Source: Paraescarpia echinospica
Lineage: Eukaryota > Annelida > Polychaeta > Sabellida > Siboglinidae
NCBI GenBank assembly: GCA_020002185.1
Contig: CM034538.1
Location: forward strand, 4,357,379-4,421,378
Length of the DNA: 64,000 nt
Direction: 5' to 3'
Shown here: piece by piece, positions 13,401-28,400 of the stretch
How the letters are laid out: each line of letters starts with the position of its first letter
Position numbering within the stretch: the first letter of the stretch is position 1
Position numbers and translations under genes: made by a program
The notes under the pieces: model-generated
What the model was told of the DNA's origin: nothing
Seen by the model: the letters and a program-made list of their open reading frames with translations, nothing else
Database searches by the model: none

Positions 13401-16400
13401 GATGGTTCATAACTCAACAAAACTTGAGTCGTGTTGACTTGACCATTACAACACTTGTTGAACCAATTCATCGTTTCGAAAATTGAATTGCAGCAACAAA
13501 AGTTGCATAATGTACGATGGTGTCAGATGAGACGTCGTCGTTGCTTGTTGATCAAACATACGACTCGCAACAAACGTTTTACAGTGTATACCCAGCATAA
13601 ATCCCTGGTGAGGCAAGCCTTGATACTGGTCCTTTCTTTTTTTCCCTCACTCGTCTTGTACTGCTGTCTCCACCAACTGTCTCCACCCCTTCTTTCACTC
13701 TCATTCTCCACTCCTCTCCTCCAAGTCCCTCCAAATCGTTCTTTATACAGTTCTTTATACAATTCTGACGATGGGAACCACACAGATGCCCGTGGCCCAT
13801 ATTAATGGGCCACTCCAGGGAAGACCAAATAATTTCCAGCCAGACCATTCCCTGGTAGTGCAGATATCATTAGCTACTTCTACTTCCCAAACATTATATG
13901 TACCATGAGCCATGATTGGTCCAAACCCAAATTGCTGTATCTTGAATGGCAATGAGTTGATTGGATGGGCTCATCTTAACTTCCATGTTTCAACAAGGCA
14001 AATGCCATACAGTAATGAGATGGGTGTAATAAAATGGTTTACTTTCATAGTTTATTCATTTTAATGGAAGAATTTGTTATTTTTAATAACTTGATGCCTA
14101 ATTAACCAATTAAAAGGGTTCCACAATAGCCAAATAATACTGTTCAATCTGTTCTAGTAATTTGTAAAATGCAATGGTACATCACATTTAAAATCAACAT
14201 CGGATCTGTGCCAAAGTGACCAGAATAATGAGGAGATCATATTAGCAGAATCATTTACTTTGCTGTATGGAACTAATTTTGGACTGTCCTAGGATGACCA
14301 TAATTGCAAGGTGGCTGTATTCCAGAGTTGACTGTAAAGCAAGGTTTGACTGTACATTTTTATTTCATCTTCAGTTGCCCAGTTCAGCATTTACCAGAGA
14401 ATGCATCTCGGTTTCAATTAAATAGCTTCTTATTATTTGCAGCTTTTACTATTTATAATGAAGATTCATGAGAATCTTGCACCAGACGGCGACCGCAATG
14501 AGAAACATGATAAAAATACGAAGGTTGTGACCAACGCAGTCAGTATTCCTGTCTGCTCTCACCATTTTCTCCCAGAGTCTCAGTGTGTCTTCAGGGACTA
14601 TGTTGTGCGCACTCTTGGCCCACGTAGCGAGAGCGCACGCAGTCATCTCATCCTGACTGATCACTGTGCCAGTCATCTGGACATAGCGTATACCGGCGGC
14701 AACCCGGCACATACCGGCGGTATATACGTCCTCCATTGGCAGGTACCGCACATTGGGAGCAACCGCCACCAACTCGGTGACAGCGCGTATAGACAGAACA
14801 TAGCCAGGGCCGGCGCAGTACGTCGGGAAGTACGTGTCTGGATATGTCTGTGTCGACACGAAGTACTTAGAACTGACTCGGCGGTCGGGAAACACGGTGA
14901 AGCAGTAGCCACCAACGAAACGTTCCTCAGTCACTTCAATCAAGTAGTCAACGTAGCGCTGAGGCACGTTGAAACTGTCATCATCTGTTTTGAGGATGTA
15001 TTTGGCGTTTGCGCAGTACTTGATAGTCCACGTTAGGGCCATCATTGTCTTATTGGTGAGACTGCTGTAACTCTCGGCGAAATCGCCCTGGAGCACATCA
15101 CCATATTGCTGCTGCTCCAACTCCACCTGGCGGTTGAAGTTGACGTCAGTGTGCACGCCGAACGTGAATACAGTGCGGATGTTTCGGCCGCGATATGTGC
15201 GCACGCCACCCCAGGAGCTGCGGATGGCGCGACGGGCGTTAGCGTGGGGCTGGAACGATAGGACAAGGATGAGGAGGTACACACTCTCAACTCCACCGCA
15301 CGCGTGCTCGTTGGCGATCATGTACTTGACGCTGAAGTTGTTGCACTGTTCACACATGATCTTTGGCAGGAAGAAAGGCCGCAGGTTGAGCTGATCGAGG
15401 ACGTACACCGGCATTGCTGTGTAGTGGTACATATAAAACATGAATCCGGCTAGTGTCAGTAGGCTCACGACAAGCACGGTTCGTCTCCAGTGCCACTTTG
15501 AATATTGTTGGCACATCGTGAGTGCTGAAACCATACTGGTTGTGTGGGGATTAACAGGTCACATGTGGATGTCACAGGTCACATGTGGATGTCATGTGTG
15601 GATGTCACAGGTAACATGTGGATGTCATGGATCACATGTGGATGTCTTGGATCACATGTGGATGTCACAGGTCACATGTGGATGTCACGTGTGGATGTCA
15701 TGTGTGGATGTCACGTGTGGATGTCACATGTGGATGTAACGTGTGGATGTCACGGGTAACATGTGGATGTCATGGATCACATGTGGATGTCACGGATCAC
15801 ATGTGGATGTCACAGGTCACATGTGGATGTCACAGGTCACATGTGGATGTCACAGGTCACATGTGGATGTCACAGGTCACATGTGGATGTCACAGGATAC
15901 ATGTGGATGTCACAGGTCACATGTGGATGTCACAGGTCACATGTGGATGTCACAGGACACATGTGGTGTCACAGGTCACATGTGGTCTCAACAGATGCTT
16001 GTGCTGCGTAACATGCCCCTGTCTCATGTCTTCATCTTGTGAACTCATTGTCTGCAATGACGTGATGACCTTTATCTTACAGGTCATCAATGACACAGTG
16101 ACTTCTGTGTTACAACTTATCAGTGACATGATATTTGGGATTAGCTGTGTAACTGTTTCAGTGCCAGCATGCGGATCACTGTTGTTATGCAGGAGTGCCA
16201 AGCAGGCGAATTTGCTGATTATGTTCTTGCAATGTCTACTGGCATTGATGATAGAACTATAACTTGGCCCATTGGATAAATTGGTACAAAAGGAATATGT
16301 TCAGCAGCTATCATAATTACCGGTATGCTTAATATTTGTATGTGCTTAATTGTGAAAATAAACCAGAAGTCGTAACCAAAAAACGAAATGGTGTATATTT

Positions 16401-19400
16401 ACCCTGCACAATGTGTTGGTGCACATGTTTAATGAAAGTGAGTTGTGTCATCTGACTATTGTGTATTTTGAATTAAATAAAAAAGTGTCTGCCCTTTCAG
16501 GTAATGCAGTTGCTTTGTTGGTGGAATCTTCACACTAAACCCATACAAATACAAGTTTAGAACAACATGCAAGTCCTTAAAATTGCATAACATTTCTTGT
16601 ATGTCAGTGTATTGTAAATATGACTTTGTAACGCGTACTTGACCCAGTTGCACAAATTTACCAGTTGCAAAGTCAGGCTGCTCCTAAACGTTCATGTTCA
16701 CCAAGTCGTATTGATGATATACAAAGAGGTGACTGGAACGCAGCACTAAATATACTGAAGTGGACACAAATACAATTGTTTCCAGTCAACTGTTCAAATT
16801 GATTTAATTCATGTGAATACAGAATAATTCACTCAGAATTTACAGTGTTCACTTGAAATGTGCTGATGTTACCTAGGCATTGGCAGTGACAATGTAACAA
16901 CTGACTGTTGAACATATTATCTAGCTAGAAAGGGGTTGAACATGCCCTGTCACACAGGTGTATTTGTGTACCAGCTAGAGGCAGTGTGCCCTGTCAATGT
17001 GTCCACCCTACTTACCTGACTCACCTGGTGCATCTGGTGTCTGTTTGTCACTGCACATTGTCGTTGACCTACTTAGCCGTCAGAACAGTCTTTTCCAGAG
17101 TATCTGTTGCAGGCAGTATAGTCTTTTGCACAATTTATGTTACATTAAGTATTTTTATGGGTTATTTTGGTTTGTGTGATTTGTAATTAATCTACATGTT
17201 GTGTAGAAGTCTATGACTTAAAAAGAAAGAGTATTTGTGACTAATAGTGATGATACTCTTGCTGTAAGAACTCCCGGAACACACACACACGCGCACACCA
17301 CACACACATACTTGCACACATACACACCACGCGCACACGCACACACCACATACATGCACACACACACACGCACACACACACGCACGCACACACACACACC
17401 CGCACACACACACCACATATATGCACACACCATGCACACACACCAGCTGAAGACACACATGCATGCACACCCACCACACACACATGCATGCACACATGAA
17501 TGCACGCATGAATACATGCATGCATGAATGCATGCATGAATGCACGCACACACATACACACAGTAACTCGTTTATAGTTAGATGCAATTGGCGTGAATAC
17601 GTTTATTTAAAAACAAAATTGACAAATATTTCACATATAAACGTTAAATAATAAATGTTACAGATATAAACATCTTAGAATCCCCAATGAGTGTCAACAG
17701 GCCATCGACCAGGGTCTTGCCATGGATGGCAATCTTGTTTAAAACAACTCTGTCAGGATTACAGAGACTTTGAAAGACACCTTGCATCAGTGTGTTTGTG
17801 TGTACATGGCTACGTGCTTATGTATGTGGATGCTTGTATGTGTGTGTGTGTCAGTGTGTGTTTGTCTGTATGTTTGTGCATACTCATGTGTAAAATAACC
17901 CAAGACTTATTTGTTTGAAATCACATTCCCACTCTAAACCTTTAGCATTCCCTTGTTCTAATGATGGCTCTTGTGCATCCTTGCTCATGATTTTGCCTTG
18001 CGATTCTTGTATGCTGCACATCTGAGCTCGGATTCCTGAGGATAGGCGCTATAGAAAATGTATTATTATGTATGTGAACTAACATATCCATGCTTGCGTC
18101 TGTGTTTTAGCAAACTGCACAGCAAGCCGAGGAAGATGACGCAGAAGTTGGAACCTCACCCAAACACGTCATCCAGACTGTCGTAGGTGGGTCTACTTAC
18201 TGCTTCGTACCATCTACTTATAATCGAGGAAACATCTATATGCAGGTATGTGAACGTTTTCCTCTTAGACGGCTTGAACCTCTGCTAATTGCATTATGGG
18301 TCTATGGTATCCCACAGAATGTGTGTTTAAATAAGAAAGCACAACTGAAGTGTTTTATTTAGTAACCCTTCCACATTGTTGTTGATCAGACTTAGATTGA
18401 GTGCTCTGATTGCAGGTGGGTCAGTGCCTAGTGATGACTTCAAGAAGCCACCGCTGCCAATGTTGGCTCAGCCACCAAGTGTAAGTGACTGTCCCCAGCT
18501 TTACAATGTTCACACTGATGATGGTACAGCAACAACCAGATCAACAAGTACAACAACTACAATGTTCACACTGATGATGGTACAGCAACAACCAGATCAA
18601 CAAGTACAACAACTACAATGTTCACACTGATGATGGTACAGCAATAACCACATCGACAAGTACAACTACAATGTTCACACTGATGATGGTACAGCAACAA
18701 CCACATCGACAAGTACAACTACAATGTTCACACTGATGATGGTACAGCAACAACCACATCGACAAGTAGAACAACTACAATGTTCACACTCATGATAGTA
18801 CAGCAACAACCACATCGACAAGTACAACTACAATGTTCACACTGATGATGGTACAGCAACAACCACATCGACAAGTACAACAACTACGACTGATGAGTAC
18901 AGCAACAACCACATCGACAAGTACAACTACAATGTTCACACTGATGATGGTACAGCAACAACCACATCGACAAGTACAACAACTACAATGTTCACACTGA
19001 TGATGGTACAGATAAGTACAACTACAATGTTCACACTGATGATGGTACAGCAACAACCACATCGACAAGTACAACTACAATGTTCACACTGATGATGGTA
19101 CAGCAACAACTACATCGACAAGTACAACTACAATGTTCACACTGATGATGGTACAGCAACAACCACATCGACAAGTAGAACAACTACAATGTTCACACTG
19201 ATGATAGTACAGCAACAACCACATCGACAAGTACAACTACAATGTTCACACTGATGATGGTACAGCAACAACCACATCGACAAGTACAACAACTACAATG
19301 TTCACACTGATGATGGTACAGCAACAACCACATCGATAAGTACAACTACAATGTTCACACTGATGATGGTACAGCAACAACCACATCGACAAGTACAACT

Positions 19401-22400
19401 ACAATGTTCACACTGATGATGGTACAGCAACAACTACATCGACAAGTACAACTACAATGTTCACACTGATGATGGTACAGCAACAACCACATCGACAAGT
19501 AGAACAACTACAATGTTCACACTGATGATAGTACAGCAACAACCACATCGACAAGTACAACTACAATGTTCACACTGATGATGGTACAGCAACAACCACA
19601 TCGACAAGTACAATAACTACAATGTTCACACTGATGATAGTACAGCAACAACCACATCGACAAGTACAACTACAATGTTCACACTGATGATGGTACAGCA
19701 ACAACCACATCGACAAGTACAACAACTACAATGTTCACACTGATGATGGTACATCAACAACCACATCGACAAGTACAACAACTACAATGTTCACACTGAT
19801 GATAGTACAGCAACAACCACATCGACAAGTACAACAACTACAATGTACACACTGATGATGTTACAGCAACAACCACATCGACAAGTACAACAACTACAAT
19901 GTTCACACTGATGATAGTACAGCAACAACCACATCGACAAGTACAACTACAATGTTCACACTGATGATGGTACAGCAACAACCACATCGACAAGTACAAC
20001 AACTACAATGTTCACACTGATGATGGTACAGCAACAACCACATCGACAAGTACAACAACTACAATGTTCACACTGATGATAGTACAGCAACAACCACATC
20101 GACAAGTACAACAACTACAATGTTCACACTGATGATGGTACAGCAACAACCACATCGACAAGTACAACAACTACAATGTTCATACTGATGATGGTACAGC
20201 AATAACCACATCGACAAGTACAACAACTACAATGTTCACACTGATGATGGTACAGCAACAACCACATCGACAAGTACAACAACTACAATGTTCACACTGA
20301 TGATGGTACAGCAACAACCACATCGACAAGTACAACAACTACAATGTTCACACTGATGATGGTACAGCAACAACCACATCGACAAGTACAACAATTACAA
20401 TGTTCACACTGATGATGGTACAGCAACAACCACATCGACAAGTACAACTACAATGTTCACACTGATGATGGTACAGCAACAACCACATAGACAAGTACAA
20501 CAACTACAATTGCGTTATTTCTTATGTAGCATGTTTTCGAAACATCGTAATGCATTTGAGATAGAATGATTGGTGTAAGTTAATCAACATTCTTCACTGA
20601 AAATGCATCTGTAAGCCAACTAATTTAAAATGTATCCACACTAAAGTAATATGTTTCTGTTAGTTGCGTATGGTCACCGGGCCTTGTCGAGCTGTGTAGT
20701 TTGCGCACAAATCAGATAAGATATGTGAACATTTCATCGTACTTATTTAATCTCCACACCGTTACCAACATTTAGTACACAAGATGGAATGTTGTTCAAA
20801 ATCGAAAATATAGGGAGATATGCCATAGGGAAACATCTTGATATATAGTTACAGTGGGCAGTAATAAAGTGCCTAAATTTGCGTAATATCCAGAAAAACC
20901 ATTAATTTCTCAACAGCATAATTATTACCATTACCATGGCGTGTAATTTTTTTTTTAATTCCTAAAATCTGTAAAAGTTACATAGAAAAAGTAAAAGTGA
21001 GGTTAATTAGGCTAATGGCAGCATTGATGCACACAACAGAAAGCTGTCAAAATGGTTATAATGCCATTTGATGCACTTTATGCTACATTTCTGTTCACAG
21101 GCATGGTAACGGTGTTGAATTGCTTTGCTCCAGCATATAGCACAGTCAATTTCTTAAAATGTCAATTTCGACAAAAGTATTACATTCAGCGTAACCATTT
21201 ACTGTACAGTCATTTGCATATATCTGACTTGTACTAACTAATGTTTTGTGTTATTAAAACATAATTTTTGTTTTGCTTTGTTCCAAAGCCCAATTGATGG
21301 TCTAAAAGCATAATGACACATATATATATTTTTCGTGATGGGAGCCTCCCTGACCTTACTATGAATGTTACATCGTATTCTTTACATGACGGTCAAAATA
21401 AATACTGTCCGTCCGTCCGTCTCTTACAATTAGTTGCGCTGGGTCTCCCTCACTGTGATGTGTGTAGGTGCCACGCAAGACCCGAGCCTTCAAGTTGTCA
21501 AGTGTCACCCAGACCCTGGACCGCGCCACAATGGACAGCATGGCCCTGCGAGCCCTGGAGAGGATCCTCCTTAATGAGAGTGAGTAGAGTAGGCACAGGC
21601 CCTCAAGCCCTGGACAACATGGCAAATGTTCTACTGGTGTCAGCAGAGACCATGGTAGATGTTCTACATGTGTCAATAGAGATCATGGTAGATGTTCTAC
21701 TAGTGTCAACAGAGACCATGGTAGATGTTCTACAATGGTCAACAGAGACCATGATAGATGTTCTACATGTGTCAATAGAGACCATGGTAGATGTTCTACT
21801 AGTGTCAACAGAGACCATAGTAGATGTTCTACTGGTGTCAATAGAGACCATGGTACATGTTCTGTTGGTATCAACAGAGACCATGGTAGATGTTCTACTG
21901 GTGTCAACATAGACCATGGTATATGTTCTACTGATGTCAGCAGAGACCATGATAGATGTTCTGTTGGTGTCAACAGAGACCATGGTAGATGTTCTACGGT
22001 GTCAATAGAGACCATGGTAGGAGTTCAATTGGTGTCAACAGACACCATCATAGATGTTCTACTGGTGTCAGCAGAGACCATGGTAGATGTTCTACTGGTG
22101 TCAGTAGAGACCATGGTAAATGTTCTCCTGGTGTCAGCAGAGGCCATGGTAGATGTTCTCCTGGTGTTAGTAGAAACCATGGCAGATGTCCTACTGGTGT
22201 CAGTAGATACCATGGTAGATGTTAAAAAAGTAAAAATTATATAGCGCAGTATCCAGTTTTCAGGACTGTTCAAAGCGCTTTACACTTTACTCCCTGGCAG
22301 ACCTGTTCAATCGAACACCATCTCGACTTCTCTGGGAAGCTGTTCTCCTGGTGTCAGTAGAGATCATAGTAGATGTTCTCCTGGTGTCAGTAGAGACCAT

Positions 22401-25400
22401 GGTAGATGTTCTACTGATGACACAATGTGTACTGTTGCTGTAGTTGTCTTCATCAAGGGGTTATGTTTGTATCCCTCTGCAGAGACAGTGAAGTCTGGGG
22501 AGTTTGCCAGCGCCCAGATGAAGATTGCCACCAGTCTAGTGGCACAGTTCGGAGGTCAACTGAAAGATGGTAGGTTGACCTTGACCTTCTTATATTAAAT
22601 TATATTTTTCTATTGACCTTAACCTACTCTTTGAAGCCACTGAAGGTAATGATGTGGACGTTTGACGGCGATTATGTAACTTGGAACAATTGTAGAAAAC
22701 ACAGAGAGCATTGCAAGTATTATACTTATACACCTTGAAGACTTCATCAACTGAAGTCTTTGTATGTACTTTTGTTATGAAATTGGCCCCAGCCTTGCCA
22801 TGTTGGTAATGATTTCTTGAGGTGAAAACTGAATATGCATAAGAAAGTTCTCAAACAGAAATCGATTAATGCAACTTGCATACCAGGGTAGTTATGTTGT
22901 ATAGTCAATGTTCACAACATTATTGTTTAGAATTACATCATCTTCATCAGACATGAATCCATCAATGCATCATATTAGCACCATATTATGTTTTATGGTA
23001 CGAATGCTTTGTGAAACCAGAGTCTTGCCCCTAGTTGGTGTCCAATCATTACCCCATGTGAATGTGCTTGTTCAACTCATGTAAATGCTGTTGTTAAACT
23101 CGTAAATGATGTTATTTACCCGCTGTGAGCACTTTTGTTCAACTCGGGGCTGGTGTTCAGGTCGTATGTATGTTGATCGACTCATCAATGTTGTTGTTCG
23201 GCTCATCAATGTTGTTGTTCGGCTCATGTGGATGCTGTTGTTCAACTCATATAGATGGTTTTGTTAAACTTGTGTGAATGTTTCATCTTGAAGAGCTGCA
23301 GAACTTCATCTTTGCGGACCTGCGTAACCGGGCTGAGATCGCCGTGGCATGGATCTACCAGGAGTACGCCAACTTCCAAGGCTACAACCTGGTGACAGCC
23401 AGCGCAGAGAAACCCAACGTCGCAAGTTACGACGAGTGCCTCACACGCTTACTTAATGGACTGCTAGAACGCCCTGATCAGAGAGAGGGGTAAGTTGACT
23501 CACCTACTTAATGGACTGCTAGAATGCCCAAATCAAAGAGATGGGCAAGTTGACTCATCTACTTACAGGACTGCTGATAATAATAATATATATATTTATA
23601 ATTATTATGCTTCTTGGTTGTTATAAGTATATATATATATATATATTATGCATCTGGGTCATTATAAATATATATATATTATTATGCATGTGGGTCATTA
23701 TAAGTACATATATGTATTATTATGCATGTGGTCATTATAAGTATATATATATATTATTATGCATGTGGGTCATTATAAGTATATGTCCTCCGAGGCACCG
23801 ATGTCCACTTGTTTTTTCTGTGTCCTCTCACTTCCTTGCACCGTTGTCCTCTGACTGACCAATTGGCGATGTATTTAAAAGAACACAAAGGCAGTTGTTT
23901 TGACTTAAAGAGTTATGTGTTCGTTTTGCCGCCTTTCAATGAAATATGGAAACAAATGGTAGAGTGGTTAGAGTATCCAGATGGTGCCATGGTGAACTGT
24001 AGAGTGGTTAGAGTATCCAGATGGTGCCGTGGTGATGGGTAGAGTGGTTAGAGTATCCAGATGGTGCCGTGGTGATGGGTAGAGTGGTTAGAGTATCCAG
24101 ATGGTGCCGTGGTGAGCGGTAGAGTGGTTAGAGTATCCAAATGGTGCCATGGTGAACGGTAGAGTGGTTAGAGTATCCAGAAGGCGCTATGGTGAACGGT
24201 AGAGTGGTTAGAGTATCCAGATGGTGCCATGGTGAACGGTAGAGTGGTTAGAGTATCCAGATGGTGCCATGGTGAACGGTAGATTGGTTAGAGTATCCAG
24301 ATGGTGCCATGGTGAACGGTAGAGCGGTTAGAGTATCCAGAAGGCGTCATGGTGAACGGTAGAGTGATTAGAGTATCCAGATGGTGCTATGGTGAACGGT
24401 AGAGTGGTTATAGTATCCAGATGGTGCCATGGTGAACGGTAGAGTGGTTAGAGTATCCAGATGGTGCCATGGTGAACGGTAGAGTGGTTAGAGTATCCAG
24501 ATGGTGCCATGGTGAATGGTAGAGTGGTTAGAGTATCCAGATGGTACCGTGGTGAACGGTAGAGTGGTTAGAGTATCCAGAAGGCGTCATGTGAACGGTA
24601 GAGTGGTTAGAGTATCCAGATGGTGCCATGGTGAACGGTAGAGTGGTTAGAGTATCCAGCTGGTGCCATGGTAGAGTGGTTAGAGTATCCAGATGGTGCC
24701 ATGGTAGAGTGGTTAGAGTATCCAGATGGTGCCGTGGTGAGCGGTAGAGTGGTTAGAGTATCCAGATGGTACCATGGTAGAGTGGTTAGAGTATCCAAAT
24801 GGTGCCATGGTAGAGTGGTTAGAGTATCCAGATGGTGCCATGGTGAATGGTAGAGTGGTTAGAGTATCCAAATGGTGCCATGGTTAACGGTAGAGTGGTT
24901 AGAGTATCCAAATGGTGCCATGGTGCACGGTAGAGTGGTTAGAGTATCAAGATGGTGCCATGGTGAATGGTAGAGTGGTTAGAGTATCCACATGGTGCCA
25001 TGGTGAATGGTAGAGTGGTTAGAGTATCCAGATGGTGCCGTGGTGAACGGTAGAGTGGTTAGAGTATCCAGAAGGCGTCATGGTGAACGGTAGAGTGGTT
25101 AGAGTATCCAGATGGTGCCATGGTGAACGGTAGAGGGGTTAGAGTATCAAGATGGTGCCATGGTGAACGATAGAGTAGTTAGAGTATCCAGATGGTGCCA
25201 TGGTGAACGGTAGAGTGGTTAGAGTATCCAGCTGGTGCCATGGTAGAGTGGTTAGAGTATCCAGATGGTGCCATGGTAGAGTGGTTAGAGTATCCAGATG
25301 GTGCCGTGGTGAGCGGTAGAGTGGTTAGAGTATCCAGATGGTGCCATGGTGAATGGTAGAGTGGTTAGAGTATCCAGATGGTGCCGTGGTGAACGGTAGA

Positions 25401-28400
25401 GTGGTTAGAGTATCCACAAGGCGTCATGGTGAACGGTAGAGTGGTTAGAGTATCCAGATGGTGCCATGGTGAACGGTAGAGTGGTTAGAGTATCAAGATG
25501 GTGCCATGGTGAACGGTAGAGTAGTTAGAGTATCCAGATGGTGTCATGGTGAACGGTAGAGTGGTTAGAGTATCCAGCTGGTGCCATGGTAGAGTGGTTA
25601 GAGTATCCAGATGGTGCCATGGTAGAGTGGTTAGAGTATCCAGATGGTGCCGTGGTGAGCGGTAGAGTGGTTAGAGTATCCAGATGGTGCCATGGTGAAC
25701 GGTAGAGTGGTTAGAGTATCAAGATGGTGCCATGGTGAACGGTAGAGTGGTTAGAGTATCCAGATGGTGCCATGGTGAATGGTAGAGTGGTTAGAGTATC
25801 CAGATGGTGCCGTGGTGAACGGTAGAGTGGTTAGAGTATCCAGAAGGCGTCATGGTGAACGGTAGAGTGGTTAGAGTATCCAGATGGTGCCATGGTGAAC
25901 GGTAGAGTGGTTAGAGTATCAAGATGGTGCCATGGTGAACGGTAGAGTAGTTAGAGTATCCAGATGGTGCCATGGTGAACGGTAGAGTGGTTAGAGTATC
26001 CAGCTGGTGCCATGGTAGAGTGGTTAGAGTATCCAGATGGTGCCATGGTAGAGTGGTTAGAGTATCCAGATGGTGCCATGGTGAACGGTAGAGTGGTTAG
26101 AGTATCCAGCTGGTGCCATGGTAGAGTCGTTAGAGTGTCCTGATGGTGCCATGGTGAACGGTAGAGTGGTTAGAGTTTCCAGCTGGTGTCATGGTAGAGT
26201 GGTTAGGGTATCCAAATGGTGCCATGGTAGAGTGGTTAGAGTATCCAGATGGTGCCATGGTGAATGGTAGAGTGGTTAGAGTATCCAAATGGTGCCATGG
26301 TGAACGGTAGAGTGGTTAGAGTATCCAGATGGTGCAGTGGTGAACGGTAGAGTGGTTAGAGTATCCAGACGGTGCCATGGTGAATGGTAGAGTGGTTAGA
26401 GTATCCAGAAGGCACCATGGTGAACGGTAGAGTGGTTAGAGTATCCAGATGGTGCCATGGTGAACGGTAGAGTGGTTAGAGTATCCAGATGGTGCCATGG
26501 TGAACGGTAGAGTGGTTAGAGTATCCAGCTGGTGTTATGGTAGAGTGGTTAGAGTATCCAGATGGTGCCATGGTAGAGTGGTTAGAGTATCCAGATGGTG
26601 CTGTGGTGAACGGTAGAGTGGTTAGAGTATCCAGATGGTGCCATGGTGAATGGTAGATTGGTTAGAGTATCCAGATGGTGCCATGGTGAATGGTAGGGTG
26701 GTTAGAGTATCCAGATGGTGCCGTGGTGAACGGTAGAGTGGTTAGAGTATCCAGATGGTGCCGTGGTGAACGGTAGAGTGGTTAGAGTATCCAGATGGTG
26801 CCGTGGTGAACGGTAGAGTGGTTAGAGTATCAAGATGGTGCCATGGTGAACGGTAGAGTGGTTAGAGTATCCAGATGGTGCCATGGTGAATGGTAGAGTG
26901 GTTAGAGTATCCAGATGGTGCCGTGGTGAACGGTAGAGTGGTTAGAGTATCCAGAAGGCGTCATGGTGAACGGTAGATTGGTTAGAGTATCCAGATGGTG
27001 CCATGGTGAACGGTAGAGTGATTAGAGTATCAAGATGGTGCCATGGTGAACGGTAGAGTGGTTAGAGTATCCAGCTGGTGCCATGGTAGAGTGGTTAGAG
27101 TATCCAGATGGTGCCATGGTAGAGTGGTTAGAGTATCCAGATGGTGCCATGGTAGAGTGGTTAGAGTATCCAGATGGCGCCATGGTAGAGTGGTTAGAGT
27201 ATCCAGATGGTGTCATGGTGAACGGTAGAGTGGTTAGAGTATCCAGATCGTGCCATGGTGAACGGTAGAGTGGTTAGAGTATCCAGATGTTGCCATGGTG
27301 AACGGTAGAGTGGTTAGAGTATCCAGATGGTGCCATGGTAGAGTGGTTAGAGTATCAATATGGTGCCATGGTGAACAGGTTAAAATGAGGATATTGTAAT
27401 GGTAATAAGCGATGCCCTTGGCTTGTTGTCTACATGGGTCGGTTTAACCTAGTGTAAAAAAATGCTGCAAGAAACCAGAGCATTAGTCATTTCATGTAAC
27501 TCAGTGCTTTCAGTTTCTTTCACGAGTTGCACAATTACTGACTGATTTCTCTACTTTCCCTTTCAGTTTATTCAGCCGACTCGTTCTCGAAGCCCCTTAC
27601 ATCACCCCCAATGCGATCCAGGTCCTTAAGAAATACTGTCAGGACGAGGTTTGTATCGAGTCACTATTGACACAAATGTTCGTATATATATTGACATTTA
27701 CATTCTCAAAATTTAAACCATTGAAATATTTACTTTTGCATTGAATAACACGTGTTGTAGTTGGTGATGTGTCCTGCACACATGCTGTGTGCTGTAACAG
27801 GTGTTGCAGTCGGTGATGTGTGTTTTATGAATAGTGTATGTGCAGTAGGTGATGTGTGCTGTTATGTGTGCTGCAAGTGTGCTGTGGTGTTGTCTCAGAC
27901 GCGTATCTACCTGGGCATGACAACACTGAAGGAGTTGATTGTGAAGCGGCCATGCATGAAGCTTGAGTTTCTGGAGGTTCTGCTTGACTTCACCTCGCAT
28001 GAGAAGAATGACGTAAGCAACATGTTGTGCCAGATTTTAGAGAAATTATATTTAAGAATTACTTAAAAGTAGGCAACTGCCGCGTAGCACTCTACCACGT
28101 CTATATCAGAAATTTAATATATAAATGACACATAAACCAATATGAAATGCAAATGACAAAACTGAAACGTGTGAATTTTGGTCTTTAAATGCTAAATTTC
28201 CCTTAATATGTGCCCTAAATTGGCAAACTGAAATGCGGACTCAAGATCTCGGTGAGATCTACCAGACAGGTTTAACTAAAATGCTTTTACTTTAAATAGC
28301 AATTGACTGTAGCAAAAACGTAAAAATGTAAATGTTTCCATTTTGGTGAATTGACCATATAAATCTTTATGCAGCGTAACAGAAGTCGAACATGCTGTAC

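Noticed and set aside
17192..17587. Cysteine/valine-rich minus-strand frames (VCVCACVCV)
   Set aside because: Translation of a CA/GT microsatellite.
21603..22273. Frames on both strands through the 33-bp array ([18 protein letters not shown] repeats)
   Set aside because: The unit length is divisible by three, so frames persist by construction. No start context, splice support or similarity.
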